A stretch of 64,000 nt of DNA from Marinobacter sp. LA51. Lineage in GTDB: Bacteria; Pseudomonadota; Gammaproteobacteria; Pseudomonadales; Oleiphilaceae. The DNA lies in the NCBI RefSeq assembly GCF_030297175.1, contig NZ_AP028070.1:1302001-1366000 (forward strand). The letters are read 5' to 3'. The position numbers were made by a program, and so were the translations under genes. This document shows, one piece after another, positions 46,140-55,896 of this stretch (position 1 is its first letter; each line of letters opens with the position of its first letter). The notes under the pieces are model-generated. The model had not been told where the DNA came from. It did no database searches and saw only the letters and a program-made list of their open reading frames with translations.

Positions 46140-47387
46140 TCAAGCCGGCGATGTTTGAGCCATTGTTCGAGTTTTGAAGAGGTAGAGCAGAGTAACGAGC
46201 AGCCCAGCCGCGCCCGCGACAAGAAACGTATAGTTATATCCGACACTGTCCGCCAATACGCCACCTGCTAACCCAAACAGGCCCGCAAACACGACCTGAA
46301 TGGATGCCTGCACGGTAAAGTCTGTACCTGCCCATTGCTGCCTACACAGATTCATCATCATCGCAAACAACACCACCGTGGATGCGCCATCGGCTAGTTG
46401 TTCTGCGATGCCAACTCCGTATATCAAGGCAGCACTGGTGCCCTTAATAGCGACCAGTACCCAGGCGCTAATCGTTACGGCCTGCGCGATACCTGCCCAG
46501 ATCAGGCTGCGCCGGCCACCTAGTTTGGTGTACAGCCATCCGCCGATGGCCGCCCCTAATAGTCCAACCACAGTGGTCGCCAGGGTGAAGTTGCCAATGG
46601 CTTCAGATGTCCAGCCACCGTCGGTCAACATTGGGCGGACCATGCCTGACCCCATAGCATCACCGACTTTGTAGCAGGCCACAATGCCCAACCAGAAAAG
46701 CATCTCTGGCTGGCGAATAAGGCCAATGAAGCCGTCAATGATGCTCGGCTGCGGTTCGTCCGCTGACTTGGAGAGCCGATGGGGAGTACGAAGAATGGGG
46801 GCGCGATAAATCAGCACCAGCAGAAGAATCAAAAGAGTTGCGGGCAGCAAGAGAGCGATCTGTGCGTCAACGTGGCTGGCCAGGATCAGCAAAAAAGCGC
46901 CGCCAGCCAACATGCCAATTTTGTACCCGGCCACCTGCAAGGTGTTGGCCAGGCCTCGCCATTTAGCGGGAACATGCCGAACCGCCAGGCCATCGGTAAT
47001 GATGTCCTGGGTCGCCATCAGCAGGTTGATCAATAAGATCCCAGCAACCGTCAGTGGCAGCCAGGGGCCATGAGGTGTCAGGCCAACTATTCCCAGCCCA
47101 ATCAGACACAAGGCGGCCGCTGATTGCAGCCCGAACACCCAGCGCACGGGAGCCACTTGCCAGAGGCTGCGATCAATGACCGGCGCCCACAAGGCTTTCA
47201 GAATCCATGGCAATGCCAGCAGTTTCAGTGCGCCGATCCAGGCAAGACTAATGCCCGCCTCTCGCCAAAAAACCGGCAGGGCGTGGGCGAACAGTCCGGA
47301 GGGCAGTCCTTGGGCGACGTAAAGTGCCAGAAGGGTCGCCATGGTCGCTTTAGGAAATGCTGGCACCGTTGTCACTTGAGAAGTCAT
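46140..47387 (-). CDS. AmpG-type muropeptide permease (MFS)
   Basis: 415 residues from the ATG at 47385-47387 (MTSQVTTVPAFPKATM); a TTG 60 bp upstream would add a charged leader. About 12 transmembrane helices. ALYVAQGLPSGLFAHALPVF, then REAGISLAWIGAL in the first loop and helix, and ATQDIITDGLAVRHVP near helix 4-5 are characteristic of the AmpG/PAT family, which imports GlcNAc-anhydroMurNAc peptides for cell-wall recycling. Some AmpG-like paralogues carry other substrates, so I give the family rather than a firm symbol. It is transcribed towards the unrecognised gene. Confidence 0.85.
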   Translation of the reverse strand: MTSQVTTVPAFPKATMATLLALYVAQGLPSGLFAHALPVFWREAGISLAWIGALKLLALPWILKALWAPVIDRSLWQVAPVRWVFGLQSAAALCLIGLGIVGLTPHGPWLPLTVAGILLINLLMATQDIITDGLAVRHVPAKWRGLANTLQVAGYKIGMLAGGAFLLILASHVDAQIALLLPATLLILLLVLIYRAPILRTPHRLSKSADEPQPSIIDGFIGLIRQPEMLFWLGIVACYKVGDAMGSGMVRPMLTDGGWTSEAIGNFTLATTVVGLLGAAIGGWLYTKLGGRRSLIWAGIAQAVTISAWVLVAIKGTSAALIYGVGIAEQLADGASTVVLFAMMMNLCRQQWAGTDFTVQASIQVVFAGLFGLAGGVLADSVGYNYTFLVAGAAGLLVTLLYLFKTRTMAQTSPA

Positions 47388-47490
47388 AGGCCCGGACTTG
47401 AGTCGAAATGGTCTGCGCTTTTTGCCACAAACTGCGTGGTTGGGCAAACAGCAAAAAGGCAGACCAAGTCGTTAGGGTGTTCGCTACCTG

Positions 47491-47901
47491 TCAGGCAGTG
47501 ACGGGAGCAGGCTGCCGGGACAGCGTCAGCGTATCGTAATCCCGAAGCAGGAATAGGGCGATACAGGCGGCCAGCATCGGCCAGGCGGCAAAGAACAGAA
47601 GGTTGTCGAACGGTTGCAGGTATTTGGCAAATGCAGACAGCGTGGATACCCCGTGAAACACCAGGATGGCGCCATAGGTCCAGGTTTTCAGGACCCCCGC
47701 GACAAAGGCTAGAATTAGCGCAAGCTGCGCAACGCCGAAAACGTAGAACATATTTAGATCAAGACCGCCCATGCCGTAGAACGCCGAAAAGACCTTGGCC
47801 GAGTGTTCGGGATTTACGAGCTTGTCCAGGGTCCAGAATAGAAACACGCTGAATATACCGAGTCTGAGCAGCAGTAGGGCGAGAGGTAACTGTTTGGGCA
47901 T
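47491..47901 (-). CDS. DoxX-like four-helix membrane protein
   Basis: 136 residues from the ATG at 47899-47901, which has an excellent AAAGGAGA ribosome site 6 bases upstream. Longer in-frame starts (to 48108) lack conservation. Four transmembrane helices, with LLLLRLGIFSVFLFWTLDKL opening and the FYGMGG loop, resemble the DoxX/DUF6041-like membrane family linked to oxidoreductase or redox functions. No catalytic residues can be assigned. It lies 103 bp upstream of the AmpG-like gene on the same strand, perhaps co-transcribed. Confidence 0.75.
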   Translation of the reverse strand: MPKQLPLALLLLRLGIFSVFLFWTLDKLVNPEHSAKVFSAFYGMGGLDLNMFYVFGVAQLALILAFVAGVLKTWTYGAILVFHGVSTLSAFAKYLQPFDNLLFFAAWPMLAACIALFLLRDYDTLTLSRQPAPVTA

Positions 47902-48139
47902 TCTTATCTCCTTTGGTTTTTGAACGGGCGCTCCAAAGACAAAAGGTGGTAACGGAAGTTCCTGTAAGTCATCAGATTTCCACGAGATTTTTAGATGGTT
48001 GCCTGATGAAGCCGGAGGGCGTAGTGAACGCCGACGACTATTTTCCGTCTCCATACGTAGAACCGAACCGCTAAGCCTGTATTGAAGATAAGGTCTTGCA
48101 GGGACCATTTGTCATGGTGGAACCCCGCCCCTGACGATC

Positions 48140-48156
48140 TTAACCCTCCATTAACC
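48140..48156 (+). promoter_or_regulatory. Tandem TTAACC boxes, probable response-regulator operator
   Basis: TTAACC at 48140-48145 and again at 48151-48156, exactly 11 bp start to start, about 70-80 bp before the first RND-operon gene. Direct hexamer repeats with an 11-bp period are the normal binding pattern of OmpR/PhoB-type regulators. The operon encodes such a regulator at 53913-54602, so autoregulation is likely but inferred. Confidence 0.6.
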
Positions 48157-48222
48157 AGCCTCTAGATAGTCTAAGCCCAATCGTTTACCGCAGACCCGAC
48201 CGCACCTGATTGGACTTTGTTT

Positions 48223-49596
48223 ATGTGTCGTTTCCCCTGCTCGAAAGTATCACTGATTGTTTTCCTCTGCCTGGCTGTTGCTGGCTGCAGTTCGTTGTCT
48301 ACAAGCCCGGATTATCTCTCTCAGGCCGATTCCGACCGTCAGAATGTCGTCTCCTGGTCAGAGATGGACGTTGGTTCTGAAACAACCTACCTGAATGAGT
48401 TGGTCAACAGCCGCGACCTGGATGCGCTGATCGCCGAAGCGCGCGCAGCCAATCCTGACCTTAGGCAAACACTGCTTTCGCTCGACATTCTCCGTGCCCA
48501 ATACCGAGCGACTCAGGCGGATCAACTCCCCGACGTCGAGGCAGGATTAGGCGCCAACAGAACGGAAGATCTCGGTACCGCCTACACCGGATCCGTCAGC
48601 GTAAGTTGGGAGCTCGATTTGTGGTCAAAGATCTCCGACGAGGCATCGGCCGCAGCCGGTGACGTCGCTGAACAGTTAGCCCTCTACCAGGCTGCCCGGG
48701 ATACGCTTGCGGCCGAGGTCATTCAGGGTTGGTTGAAGCTGGTCAATTTAGATCGATCCGTTGCCATTGAAACGCAACGTGTGGAACTGCTTGAAAAAAA
48801 CGAACAGTGGATTCTCCAGCGTTATCGGTCCGGTCTGGGTGACCTTGAAGACCTCGACAGTGCCCAGAGCTCGGCTGCCAGCGCGCGAGCTACCTTGATT
48901 GCTGTTCAGGAATCCCTGAAGCAACAGCAAAGGGTTCTGAACCTGTTGCTCGGGCGGAGTCATGGCAACACCGTCATTGCCTCCAGTTATCCGCAGGTTC
49001 TTTTACCCCTGGCTGACCTTGCCGACCAAACGCTACGGCGCCGCCCAGACTTGAAAGCTGCCTATGTGGCGATTGAAGCAAGCGACTTTCGTGCCTCCCT
49101 TGCCTACAAAGAGATGCTGCCATCGATAAGCCTGGAAGCGGCACTCAGCGATACAGGAACATCGCCAAGTGAAGCTTTGTTGAGAAATCCGGTGTGGTCA
49201 TTGCTCGGTCAACTGACAGCACCTCTGTTCCGTGGCGGTGAGCTTCAAGCGAATGCCGAAGCTGCAGAATTAACCACAGCCAGGAGCTATCAGGCCTACA
49301 GGGAAACGCTGCTGAAGGCAGTACAGGAAGTTGAGGATGCGATTGGACAGGAATCGAGCCTTGCCCAACAGCAACAGCAGATAGACAGCGCACTGCTGAG
49401 CGCCCGTCGCAACTATCAACAGTACCAGCAGAAGTATCGGAATGGTCTGGTTTCTGTACTGGATCTACTCCAAGTGCAACAGCAGACCTTTGATCTGGAA
49501 TCGCAACTTAACGACTTAACCTACGAACGCCTGAGCAACCGAATCACACTCGGGCTCGCTCTTGGGCTGGGCATAAAGGAGACCGGTCAGTCATGA
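48223..49596 (+). CDS. RND efflux outer-membrane lipoprotein (NodT/OprM type)
   Basis: 457 residues from the ATG at 48223. The lipobox VAGC (acylated Cys at 22) ends the signal sequence LIVFLCLAVAGC. Two OEP repeats follow, with the typical conserved phrases DLDALIAEARAANPDL, VSWELDLWSKISDEA and RRPDLKAAYVAIEASDFR, and long helices near 130-190 and 340-400. It forms the trimeric exit duct of a tripartite pump. The stop overlaps the adaptor gene by 4 bp. This is the first gene of a five-gene operon that ends with a two-component system. Confidence 0.92.
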   Translation: MCRFPCSKVSLIVFLCLAVAGCSSLSTSPDYLSQADSDRQNVVSWSEMDVGSETTYLNELVNSRDLDALIAEARAANPDLRQTLLSLDILRAQYRATQADQLPDVEAGLGANRTEDLGTAYTGSVSVSWELDLWSKISDEASAAAGDVAEQLALYQAARDTLAAEVIQGWLKLVNLDRSVAIETQRVELLEKNEQWILQRYRSGLGDLEDLDSAQSSAASARATLIAVQESLKQQQRVLNLLLGRSHGNTVIASSYPQVLLPLADLADQTLRRRPDLKAAYVAIEASDFRASLAYKEMLPSISLEAALSDTGTSPSEALLRNPVWSLLGQLTAPLFRGGELQANAEAAELTTARSYQAYRETLLKAVQEVEDAIGQESSLAQQQQQIDSALLSARRNYQQYQQKYRNGLVSVLDLLQVQQQTFDLESQLNDLTYERLSNRITLGLALGLGIKETGQS

Positions 49597-50759
49597 TCCG
49601 ACCATACGCAAAATGGCTTGTATTGTTGGCCGCCATCGGCGTGCTGATCAGTGTGTTCAGCTACAACGGCCAGAAACTAAGAGCTCAAGAAAGTCGGCCT
49701 CTGCCCTCGAAACAGGAAGCCGGCATTGCACCGGATGTAGGTGTAATACAGGTCATAAGTGAGGCTCATACTGTCAATGTTGAAGCCTTTGGTGCGGCCA
49801 AATCTCGATATCAGATGACGCTCACGGCCCAGGTTTCCGGCCAGGTCTCTGAACTTGCAACAACGTTTGAATCTGGACGTATCGTAAGCAAGGGCGATCT
49901 TCTTTTGACACTGGAAGACAGCGATTATCGAGCGGCGCTTGCCAGTGCAAGAAACAACCTGGCCACTGCGCAGGTAGATCTTCTTGAGGCCGAAAGAGAG
50001 GCCGAGCAGGCAATAGCAGAGTGGCAGGGCTCTGGAATGACCGGCGAGCCGGATTCTCCGCTGGTGTTGCATGAACCTCAAGTAGAGCAAGCCCGAGCAG
50101 CGGTTGCTAACGCAGAGGCTGCGGTGGCCAGTGCCGAAAAAGACCTGGCACAAACCCGTGTCAGGGCACCCTTCGATGCGCTGATTGTCAGCCGCACCGT
50201 CTCAACGGGCAGTTACCTGCAGGCCGGAAACGATGTGGCCGAACTCTACAGCACTGATCGGATCGAAGTTTCTTTGCCCGTTTCACAGCTCGACTGGCAG
50301 AAGCTTCCTGATTTCGACGTGTTGGACCAGGGACAGTGGCCGGTAAGCCTGATTTCAGTCGAAACCGGGCAGCAATGGCGCGGCTATATCCAGCGAACGG
50401 AACTTCACCTGGATGGCACGAACCGGCAGCAGTCAGTGATCGCTGCGGTTGACCGCCCACTGGAAAAAAACAACATGCTGGCGCCCGGGACATTTCTCAG
50501 GGCGGAAATTGAGGGCCGGGAACTGAACGATCTCTGGCGCTTACCCTCGTCATCACTCAGCCAACGAGGAGAAGTCTGGTACGTACTCAATGGCATTCTG
50601 GCCAAGTTCTCCGCGGACTCGATTGCCAGTGACAAGCAGGCCATCTATATCCGTCCACCGGATTCGCTCTTCGACCAGCCCGTCAACGTGCTGACCCACC
50701 CATTGAGCACCTATACGCCAGGCATGGCCGTCAATCCGGTGGAGGCATCCGATGACTGA
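49593..50759 (+). CDS. RND efflux periplasmic adaptor (HlyD/AcrA family)
   Basis: 388 residues. One N-terminal membrane helix (WLVLLAAIGVLISVFSYNG) anchors it. A lipoyl/barrel-sandwich half (QVSGQVSELATTFESGRIVSKGDLLLTL) precedes a helical hairpin (about 115-185, Ala/Glu-rich). The second lipoyl half has ARVRAPFDALIV-like sequence (TRVRAPFDALI) and is followed by beta-barrel and membrane-proximal domains. It bridges the inner-membrane transporter to the outer-membrane lipoprotein. It overlaps both neighbours (4 bp and 8 bp). Confidence 0.92.
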   Translation: MIRPYAKWLVLLAAIGVLISVFSYNGQKLRAQESRPLPSKQEAGIAPDVGVIQVISEAHTVNVEAFGAAKSRYQMTLTAQVSGQVSELATTFESGRIVSKGDLLLTLEDSDYRAALASARNNLATAQVDLLEAEREAEQAIAEWQGSGMTGEPDSPLVLHEPQVEQARAAVANAEAAVASAEKDLAQTRVRAPFDALIVSRTVSTGSYLQAGNDVAELYSTDRIEVSLPVSQLDWQKLPDFDVLDQGQWPVSLISVETGQQWRGYIQRTELHLDGTNRQQSVIAAVDRPLEKNNMLAPGTFLRAEIEGRELNDLWRLPSSSLSQRGEVWYVLNGILAKFSADSIASDKQAIYIRPPDSLFDQPVNVLTHPLSTYTPGMAVNPVEASDD

Positions 50760-53700
50760 TCAGAGCTGGAACAAAGGCATCATTCCCTGGTTTGCCAATA
50801 ATCCGGTGGCGGCCAATCTTCTGCTGATTTTGGTCATTGGCCTTGGTGTTCTCCAGGCCGGAGATCTCCGTAAAGAAGCGTTCCCGAGCACGGAACCGGA
50901 CAGCCTGACGATCTCGGTAACCTACGACAGTGGCTCAGCGCAGCAGTCGGAAGAAGGGCTGGCCATCAAGATTGAAGAACAACTCGAAGATGTTAACGGC
51001 ATTAATGACATCACCAGTACATCGACTGCCAGCGGTACGACAGTCACGGTTGAAAAGCAAAGCGATTACGACCTGGATGTGCTGTTACGAGATGTCAAAA
51101 ACAAGGTGGATGCCATTTCCACATTTCCGGCCAACGCTGAGAGCCCGGTTATTGAAAAAGCGGAACGTGAGGAGCACTCGCTCTGGTTGCAGCTCCATGG
51201 CGAAGCAGACCGCCACACCCTGCAACAACTGGCTGAAGAACTGAAATCCGACTTGCTTGCAAAGGCTGACATCAGCCGGGTCAGCAAATCCGGTTGGATT
51301 GATCCCATGATGTTGATAGAGATTGATGAGGGGCGATTGCAGGCCTACGGATTGTCCCTGTCCGATGTCGAAGATGCGATCAATCAGGGATCGTCCAGCA
51401 CGATGACAGCGGTCCTGAAAAACGAACAGGTTTATTTGCAGTTGAAAGCGTCCCAACAGGCCTATCTAAAGGAAGAGTTTGCGGTAATTCCTCTGATTAC
51501 CAGCAGCGATGGGGTGGTTGTCTCCCTGGGTGATGTCGCTTTCATTAACGATACCTACGACGATGATACCGCTGTGTTGTCCCGTTTTGCGGGCGAAAAC
51601 AGTGTTGCATTGCAGGTGATCACCACCGGGCTGGACGACATCACCGAGACGGTGGAAGCCGCCAAACAGGTGGTCGAAGAATGGCATGGCAACGGGAATC
51701 TGCCTCAGGGCATCGAGCTCACCAGCTGGTATGACCGCAGTAGCTCTATCAGTGAACGACTGGACCTGCTTGTCACTAATGCACTGACCGGCATTGTAAT
51801 GGTGTTTGTTCTTCTGGCCCTGTTCCTGAACCTGACAGTGGCGTTTTGGGTATCCATGGGGCTGCCCTTTATCTTCTTCGGAACGATGTACTTCATGGGT
51901 GACCGCTTTGCCGGTCTTTCCCTCAACGAGTTCACCACCTTTGGTTTCATCATGGCCCTGGGGATTGTGGTGGATGATGCTGTGGTCGTGGGTGAAAGTG
52001 TATACACCGTGCGGAAACAGGAGGGTGACACCCTCCGCAACACCATCCGGGGCACTTTGCGGGTGGCTGTGCCCACACTCTTTGGCGTGTTCACCACCGT
52101 GGTGGCTTTCTATTCTCTGTCGAATCTCAGCGGCAAGCTCGGGCAGATTTATGCCCAGTTCGCTGCTGTTGTTACCATTTGTCTGTTGTTGTCCATTGTG
52201 GAATCCAAGCTAATTCTTCCGGCCCACCTGGCACACCTGAATACTCATCGCAGGGCCAGTCGAAACCCGTTCCTTGAAATCTGGCGACGTATCCAGCAAG
52301 GAGCCGATTCCGGTCTTCAGTGGTTCAACGACCGGATCTATAAAGCGGTGATCGGCTGGGCACTCACGTACCGGTATGCAGTACTGGTTTTGTTCCTTGC
52401 GCTGTTTGCTCTGGTTATGGCCATGCCTTTCAACGGTACCGTTCGAACCAGTTTTTTTCCGAACATACCGGGTGAAACGGTCCGAGCGAACATCACCATG
52501 GAAACCGATGCCAGTTTTGGCCTGACTCATTCCGCCTTGCTTGCCCTGGAGCAAAAAGCCCATCTCGTGGATAAGCAGCTCATTGAACGTGCCAACGTCG
52601 GTTCAGAGACCGGCATTGCCAACCTTCAGGTACTCTCCGAAAGCGACCAGGCCGGAACAGTAACGGTGGAACTGACAACAGACTCCCCGTACGACATCAA
52701 CGCCTTTTCCAATCAATGGAGACGCATCGCCAGCCTGCCTGAGGGTGTACGAACCCTTAGCGTCGCCAGCCGGCGCGAAACGGTAGACGCACTTCGTATT
52801 GAATTGAAGGCTTCTGACGATGACTTGCTGACAGCAGCCGGCCGGGATATCAAGGAACAGCTCTCAACAATCCCGGCGATCAGTGGCATCGAAGACAACA
52901 TCGAAGCCAGCCAGCCCCGTCTGCTTCTGGAGCTCAATGCACAGGGTAAGTCTCTGGGACTGAGCACCGATACCCTGGCTAAGCAGGTCCTTCAAGCCTT
53001 CAGTGGCCAGGTAGTTCAGCGCTTTCAGCGCAGTAACGACGAAGTGGAGGTTAAAGTCCGCTACCCGGAAGACGCGCGAGAAAACCCTACGGACGTGCTG
53101 AACGCCAATATCCGCACCGACGACGGTACAGTGCTTCCTTTGTCCAGTGTTGCCACAGTGACCTACGGCTACTCTCGGGACACCATCACCCGCATTGATG
53201 GAAAGCGGGCACTCTATCTCTCCGCCGATGTGGACAAGGAAATTCTGTCGGCTTCGGAACTGGTGGCCGGCCTTCAACAGGATCTGGTTCCGGAGCTGAA
53301 GCGCCAATACCCCGGGCTCGACATCAGTTTTGCCGGTGAAGCAGAGCAGCAGGCAGAAACACAGAGCTCCATGGTGCACGTGTTCCTCATCGCCATGTTG
53401 GTCATCTATATGCTATTGGCCATTCCTCTGAAGTCTTATGTCCAGCCAATACTGATCATGACGGCTATCCCTTTCGGCATCGTCGGTGCCATCCTTGGCC
53501 ATTGGATGAATGACCTGTCCATCAGTATTCTGTCCTTGAATGGGATTATTGCCCTTAGCGGCGTCGTGGTGAATGACAGTCTTTTGTTGGTATCCCGTTA
53601 CAATGAGTTGAAATCCGATGCGGACCACCAGATTGAAGCGATCAGTAAAGCCAGCCGGAGTCGCCTGCGAGCGGTTCTGTTGACCTCATTTACAACGTTT

Positions 53701-53919
53701 GCAGGCCTTTACCCATTGTTGTCAGAAACATCAGCTCAGGCCCAGTTCTTGATACCCGCCGCTGTCGCATTGGGATATGGAATCATGTTCGCAACTGTGA
53801 TTACCTTGATTCTGATCCCGGTTTTGGTGGCGATTCAGCACGATGTGGTCGAGCGATTCACAGATATCCGCCACTGGTTTACTGTGAGGCCAGATAAAAA
53901 AGAGGCAGATCCATGCTGA
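50752..53919 (+). CDS. RND multidrug-type efflux transporter (HAE family)
   Basis: 1055 residues with 12 transmembrane helices in the AcrB 1+5+1+5 pattern and two large periplasmic loops (about 35-335 and 560-870). WFANNPVAANLLLILVIGLG opens the protein. GIVVDDAVVVGESVYTVR near 403-420 carries the proton-relay Asp pair of helix 4. NGIIALSGVVVNDSLLLVSRYN is in the second half. It is a proton-driven exporter of hydrophobic or amphiphilic compounds; the substrate is unknown. It belongs to the HAE group rather than the heavy-metal CusA group also found in this window. GGAGG lies 7 bases before its ATG. It overlaps the regulator gene by 7 bp. Confidence 0.94.
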   Translation: MTDQSWNKGIIPWFANNPVAANLLLILVIGLGVLQAGDLRKEAFPSTEPDSLTISVTYDSGSAQQSEEGLAIKIEEQLEDVNGINDITSTSTASGTTVTVEKQSDYDLDVLLRDVKNKVDAISTFPANAESPVIEKAEREEHSLWLQLHGEADRHTLQQLAEELKSDLLAKADISRVSKSGWIDPMMLIEIDEGRLQAYGLSLSDVEDAINQGSSSTMTAVLKNEQVYLQLKASQQAYLKEEFAVIPLITSSDGVVVSLGDVAFINDTYDDDTAVLSRFAGENSVALQVITTGLDDITETVEAAKQVVEEWHGNGNLPQGIELTSWYDRSSSISERLDLLVTNALTGIVMVFVLLALFLNLTVAFWVSMGLPFIFFGTMYFMGDRFAGLSLNEFTTFGFIMALGIVVDDAVVVGESVYTVRKQEGDTLRNTIRGTLRVAVPTLFGVFTTVVAFYSLSNLSGKLGQIYAQFAAVVTICLLLSIVESKLILPAHLAHLNTHRRASRNPFLEIWRRIQQGADSGLQWFNDRIYKAVIGWALTYRYAVLVLFLALFALVMAMPFNGTVRTSFFPNIPGETVRANITMETDASFGLTHSALLALEQKAHLVDKQLIERANVGSETGIANLQVLSESDQAGTVTVELTTDSPYDINAFSNQWRRIASLPEGVRTLSVASRRETVDALRIELKASDDDLLTAAGRDIKEQLSTIPAISGIEDNIEASQPRLLLELNAQGKSLGLSTDTLAKQVLQAFSGQVVQRFQRSNDEVEVKVRYPEDARENPTDVLNANIRTDDGTVLPLSSVATVTYGYSRDTITRIDGKRALYLSADVDKEILSASELVAGLQQDLVPELKRQYPGLDISFAGEAEQQAETQSSMVHVFLIAMLVIYMLLAIPLKSYVQPILIMTAIPFGIVGAILGHWMNDLSISILSLNGIIALSGVVVNDSLLLVSRYNELKSDADHQIEAISKASRSRLRAVLLTSFTTFAGLYPLLSETSAQAQFLIPAAVALGYGIMFATVITLILIPVLVAIQHDVVERFTDIRHWFTVRPDKKEADPC

Positions 53920-54602
53920 AATTGTTATTGGCAGAAGACGATCTGGACCTTGCTCAGACACTGGTGCAGTACCTGGAGCTGGAGGGATTCATCTGTGACC
54001 ATGTCAGCAATGGCATAGCCGGACTGAACCTGATTAAACAAAACAGCTACGACGTCCTTTTGCTGGATATCAACATGCCCCGCCTGGATGGATTTGGCCT
54101 TTGCCAGCGTATACGGGAGCAGGGAAACGATATACCCGTCCTGATGCTGACAGCTCGTGGTCAGCTTGATGACAAGTTATTGGGGTTTAATGCTGGCGCC
54201 GATGATTATCTGATCAAACCCTTTGAGATGGAGGAGTTGCTGGCACGGGTGCGTGCACTGTCGCACCGGCGAAGTGGCCAGGTCCGAAAACTCACGTGTG
54301 GTGAATTGCAGATGAACCTCAGTGAGAAAAGCTTGTTGCGAAACGGTCAGGCCCTGAAGTTGTCGCCTACGGGGTGGCGCTTGCTTGAATGCCTGATGCG
54401 AGCCTCACCATCTCCAGTAACCCGTGAAGCGTTGATGGACGCCGTTTGGGGAGACGACCACCCTGACAGCAACAGCCTGAAAGTTCACATGTATAACCTT
54501 CGTAAGGCCATCGACGGCCCCTTTTCCGAGCCGCTTCTGCACACCATCAGCGGAGTCGGCTTTGTCATCAGACCTTCCGGAACAGGCGCGCCCAATGTTT
54601 AA
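53913..54602 (+). CDS. OmpR-family response regulator of the RND operon
   Basis: 229 residues. Receiver: LLAEDD acidic pocket, phospho-acceptor D52 (VLLLDINMPRLDGFG), LMLTARGQ, and YLIKPFEMEELLARV with the conserved Lys. Winged helix about 130-223 (LKLSPTGWRLLECLMRASP, SNSLKVHMYNLRKAIDGPF, ISGVGFVI). It is downstream of and overlapping the transporter and overlaps the kinase by 8 bp. It is therefore the dedicated regulator of the pump. The paired TTAACC boxes at 48140 are its likely operator. Confidence 0.93.
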   Translation: MLKLLLAEDDLDLAQTLVQYLELEGFICDHVSNGIAGLNLIKQNSYDVLLLDINMPRLDGFGLCQRIREQGNDIPVLMLTARGQLDDKLLGFNAGADDYLIKPFEMEELLARVRALSHRRSGQVRKLTCGELQMNLSEKSLLRNGQALKLSPTGWRLLECLMRASPSPVTREALMDAVWGDDHPDSNSLKVHMYNLRKAIDGPFSEPLLHTISGVGFVIRPSGTGAPNV

Positions 54603-55896
54603 AGTCGGGATTAGCCTCAGGGCACTGCTTATATCGTCCTTTCTGGCATTGGGTCTCATTCTGGTTGTTGCCTACTCCATGGTTGCAAAGGAGCATTTCA
54701 TTCGGGGGCTGGATGCGGCAATGGCAAGCAACATGGAAAAGACCGCCCGCACATTCAGCGAGGTAATAGGCTCGGGCCAGAGAGAGCAAGCCAGAGAGTT
54801 CAGCGGTTTTGACGTTGCGTTGCAATGGGAAAGTTTACCGGCCTATACCCTTGAAGCCTTCCCCAATGGACCGAGCGAATCGGGCCAGCTGCTGAAAAAA
54901 GAAGACAGCACCTGGTTGAGCCGCCCAAGCTCTATCATCTTTGCGATGCGCTACGACACCGCCATCGGTCCGCTTTACCTGAGCCGGAAACTCACGCCTC
55001 CAGAAGCATCGGAGGTGCTACCTCAAGCTGCACTGAAAAACCGATTGCTCACGCTGACCGTCAGTATCCTGGTGATTGGATTTATTTCTATTGTTGGCTG
55101 GCTTCTCTTACGGCATGTGTCCCGCCCCATGGCCGCACTGAGAGCCTGGACCCATTCCCTGGACAACGACAAACTCTCGCACCCTGTGCCGGATTTTTCG
55201 TATCCCGAGCTCAACGAAATGGCGGAACTTATCCGAAACAGTCTTTCCACGGTTGAGCAGGCACTGGACCGCGAGCGGCGGTTTCTCAGACACGCGAGCC
55301 ATGAGCTCCGGACACCTATAAGCACGATTCGCTCCAACATCGAGCTACAGCGAAAGCTGGCAGAGAAAAGGGAAAAGTACGAGGACGAAAAGAGCATTGT
55401 GGATCGCATCGACCGCGCTAGCCTGACCATGAAGCACCTTACCGAAACGCTGCTCTGGCTGAATCATGAGCCGGATACGCCACTTCAGCATGAATCCGTT
55501 GATTTGCCTGGGCTGATCAGGGAGCTTGCGGATGAAATGTCGTATCTTCTGGCCGGAAAGCCTGTGACCAGGGAGATAAGCACCTCTCCGTTCAGCTGCG
55601 TTGTACCGTTGGTGCCAGCACGCATCATTCTGGGCAATCTGATTCGGAACGCGTATCAACATTGCTGGGAAGGCACCGTCGTTATCGAGCAACACGGGAA
55701 CTGCGTTACGATCAGCAACCCCGCAGAGCCAGAAGCACAGAATGCGTCCCCAAAAACATCAGAAAACACGGGCTACGGACTTGGATTGGAACTGACCACA
55801 ACTCTCAGTCAGCGGATTGGGTGGCATTACACATCCAGCCGTCACGACAACCTTCATCGCGTGACGGTTGAGATCGGTAGCTGCCTCGACAGCTAA
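54595..55896 (+). CDS. Sensor histidine kinase of the RND operon
   Basis: 433 residues from the ATG at 54595 (overlap of 8 bp with the regulator); a start at 54562 is less likely. TM1 about 11-30, a periplasmic sensor loop of about 120 residues, TM2 about 150-172, HAMP-like linker, and HisKA with H236 in FLRHASHELRTPISTI. The ATPase domain has the N box NLIRNAYQH near 350 and a G2 loop GYGLGLEL. The usual G1 DxGxG is not visible: the corresponding strand reads ISNPAEPE, as in some kinases of this class. No gene follows in the operon. Confidence 0.9.
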   Translation: MFKVGISLRALLISSFLALGLILVVAYSMVAKEHFIRGLDAAMASNMEKTARTFSEVIGSGQREQAREFSGFDVALQWESLPAYTLEAFPNGPSESGQLLKKEDSTWLSRPSSIIFAMRYDTAIGPLYLSRKLTPPEASEVLPQAALKNRLLTLTVSILVIGFISIVGWLLLRHVSRPMAALRAWTHSLDNDKLSHPVPDFSYPELNEMAELIRNSLSTVEQALDRERRFLRHASHELRTPISTIRSNIELQRKLAEKREKYEDEKSIVDRIDRASLTMKHLTETLLWLNHEPDTPLQHESVDLPGLIRELADEMSYLLAGKPVTREISTSPFSCVVPLVPARIILGNLIRNAYQHCWEGTVVIEQHGNCVTISNPAEPEAQNASPKTSENTGYGLGLELTTTLSQRIGWHYTSSRHDNLHRVTVEIGSCLDS

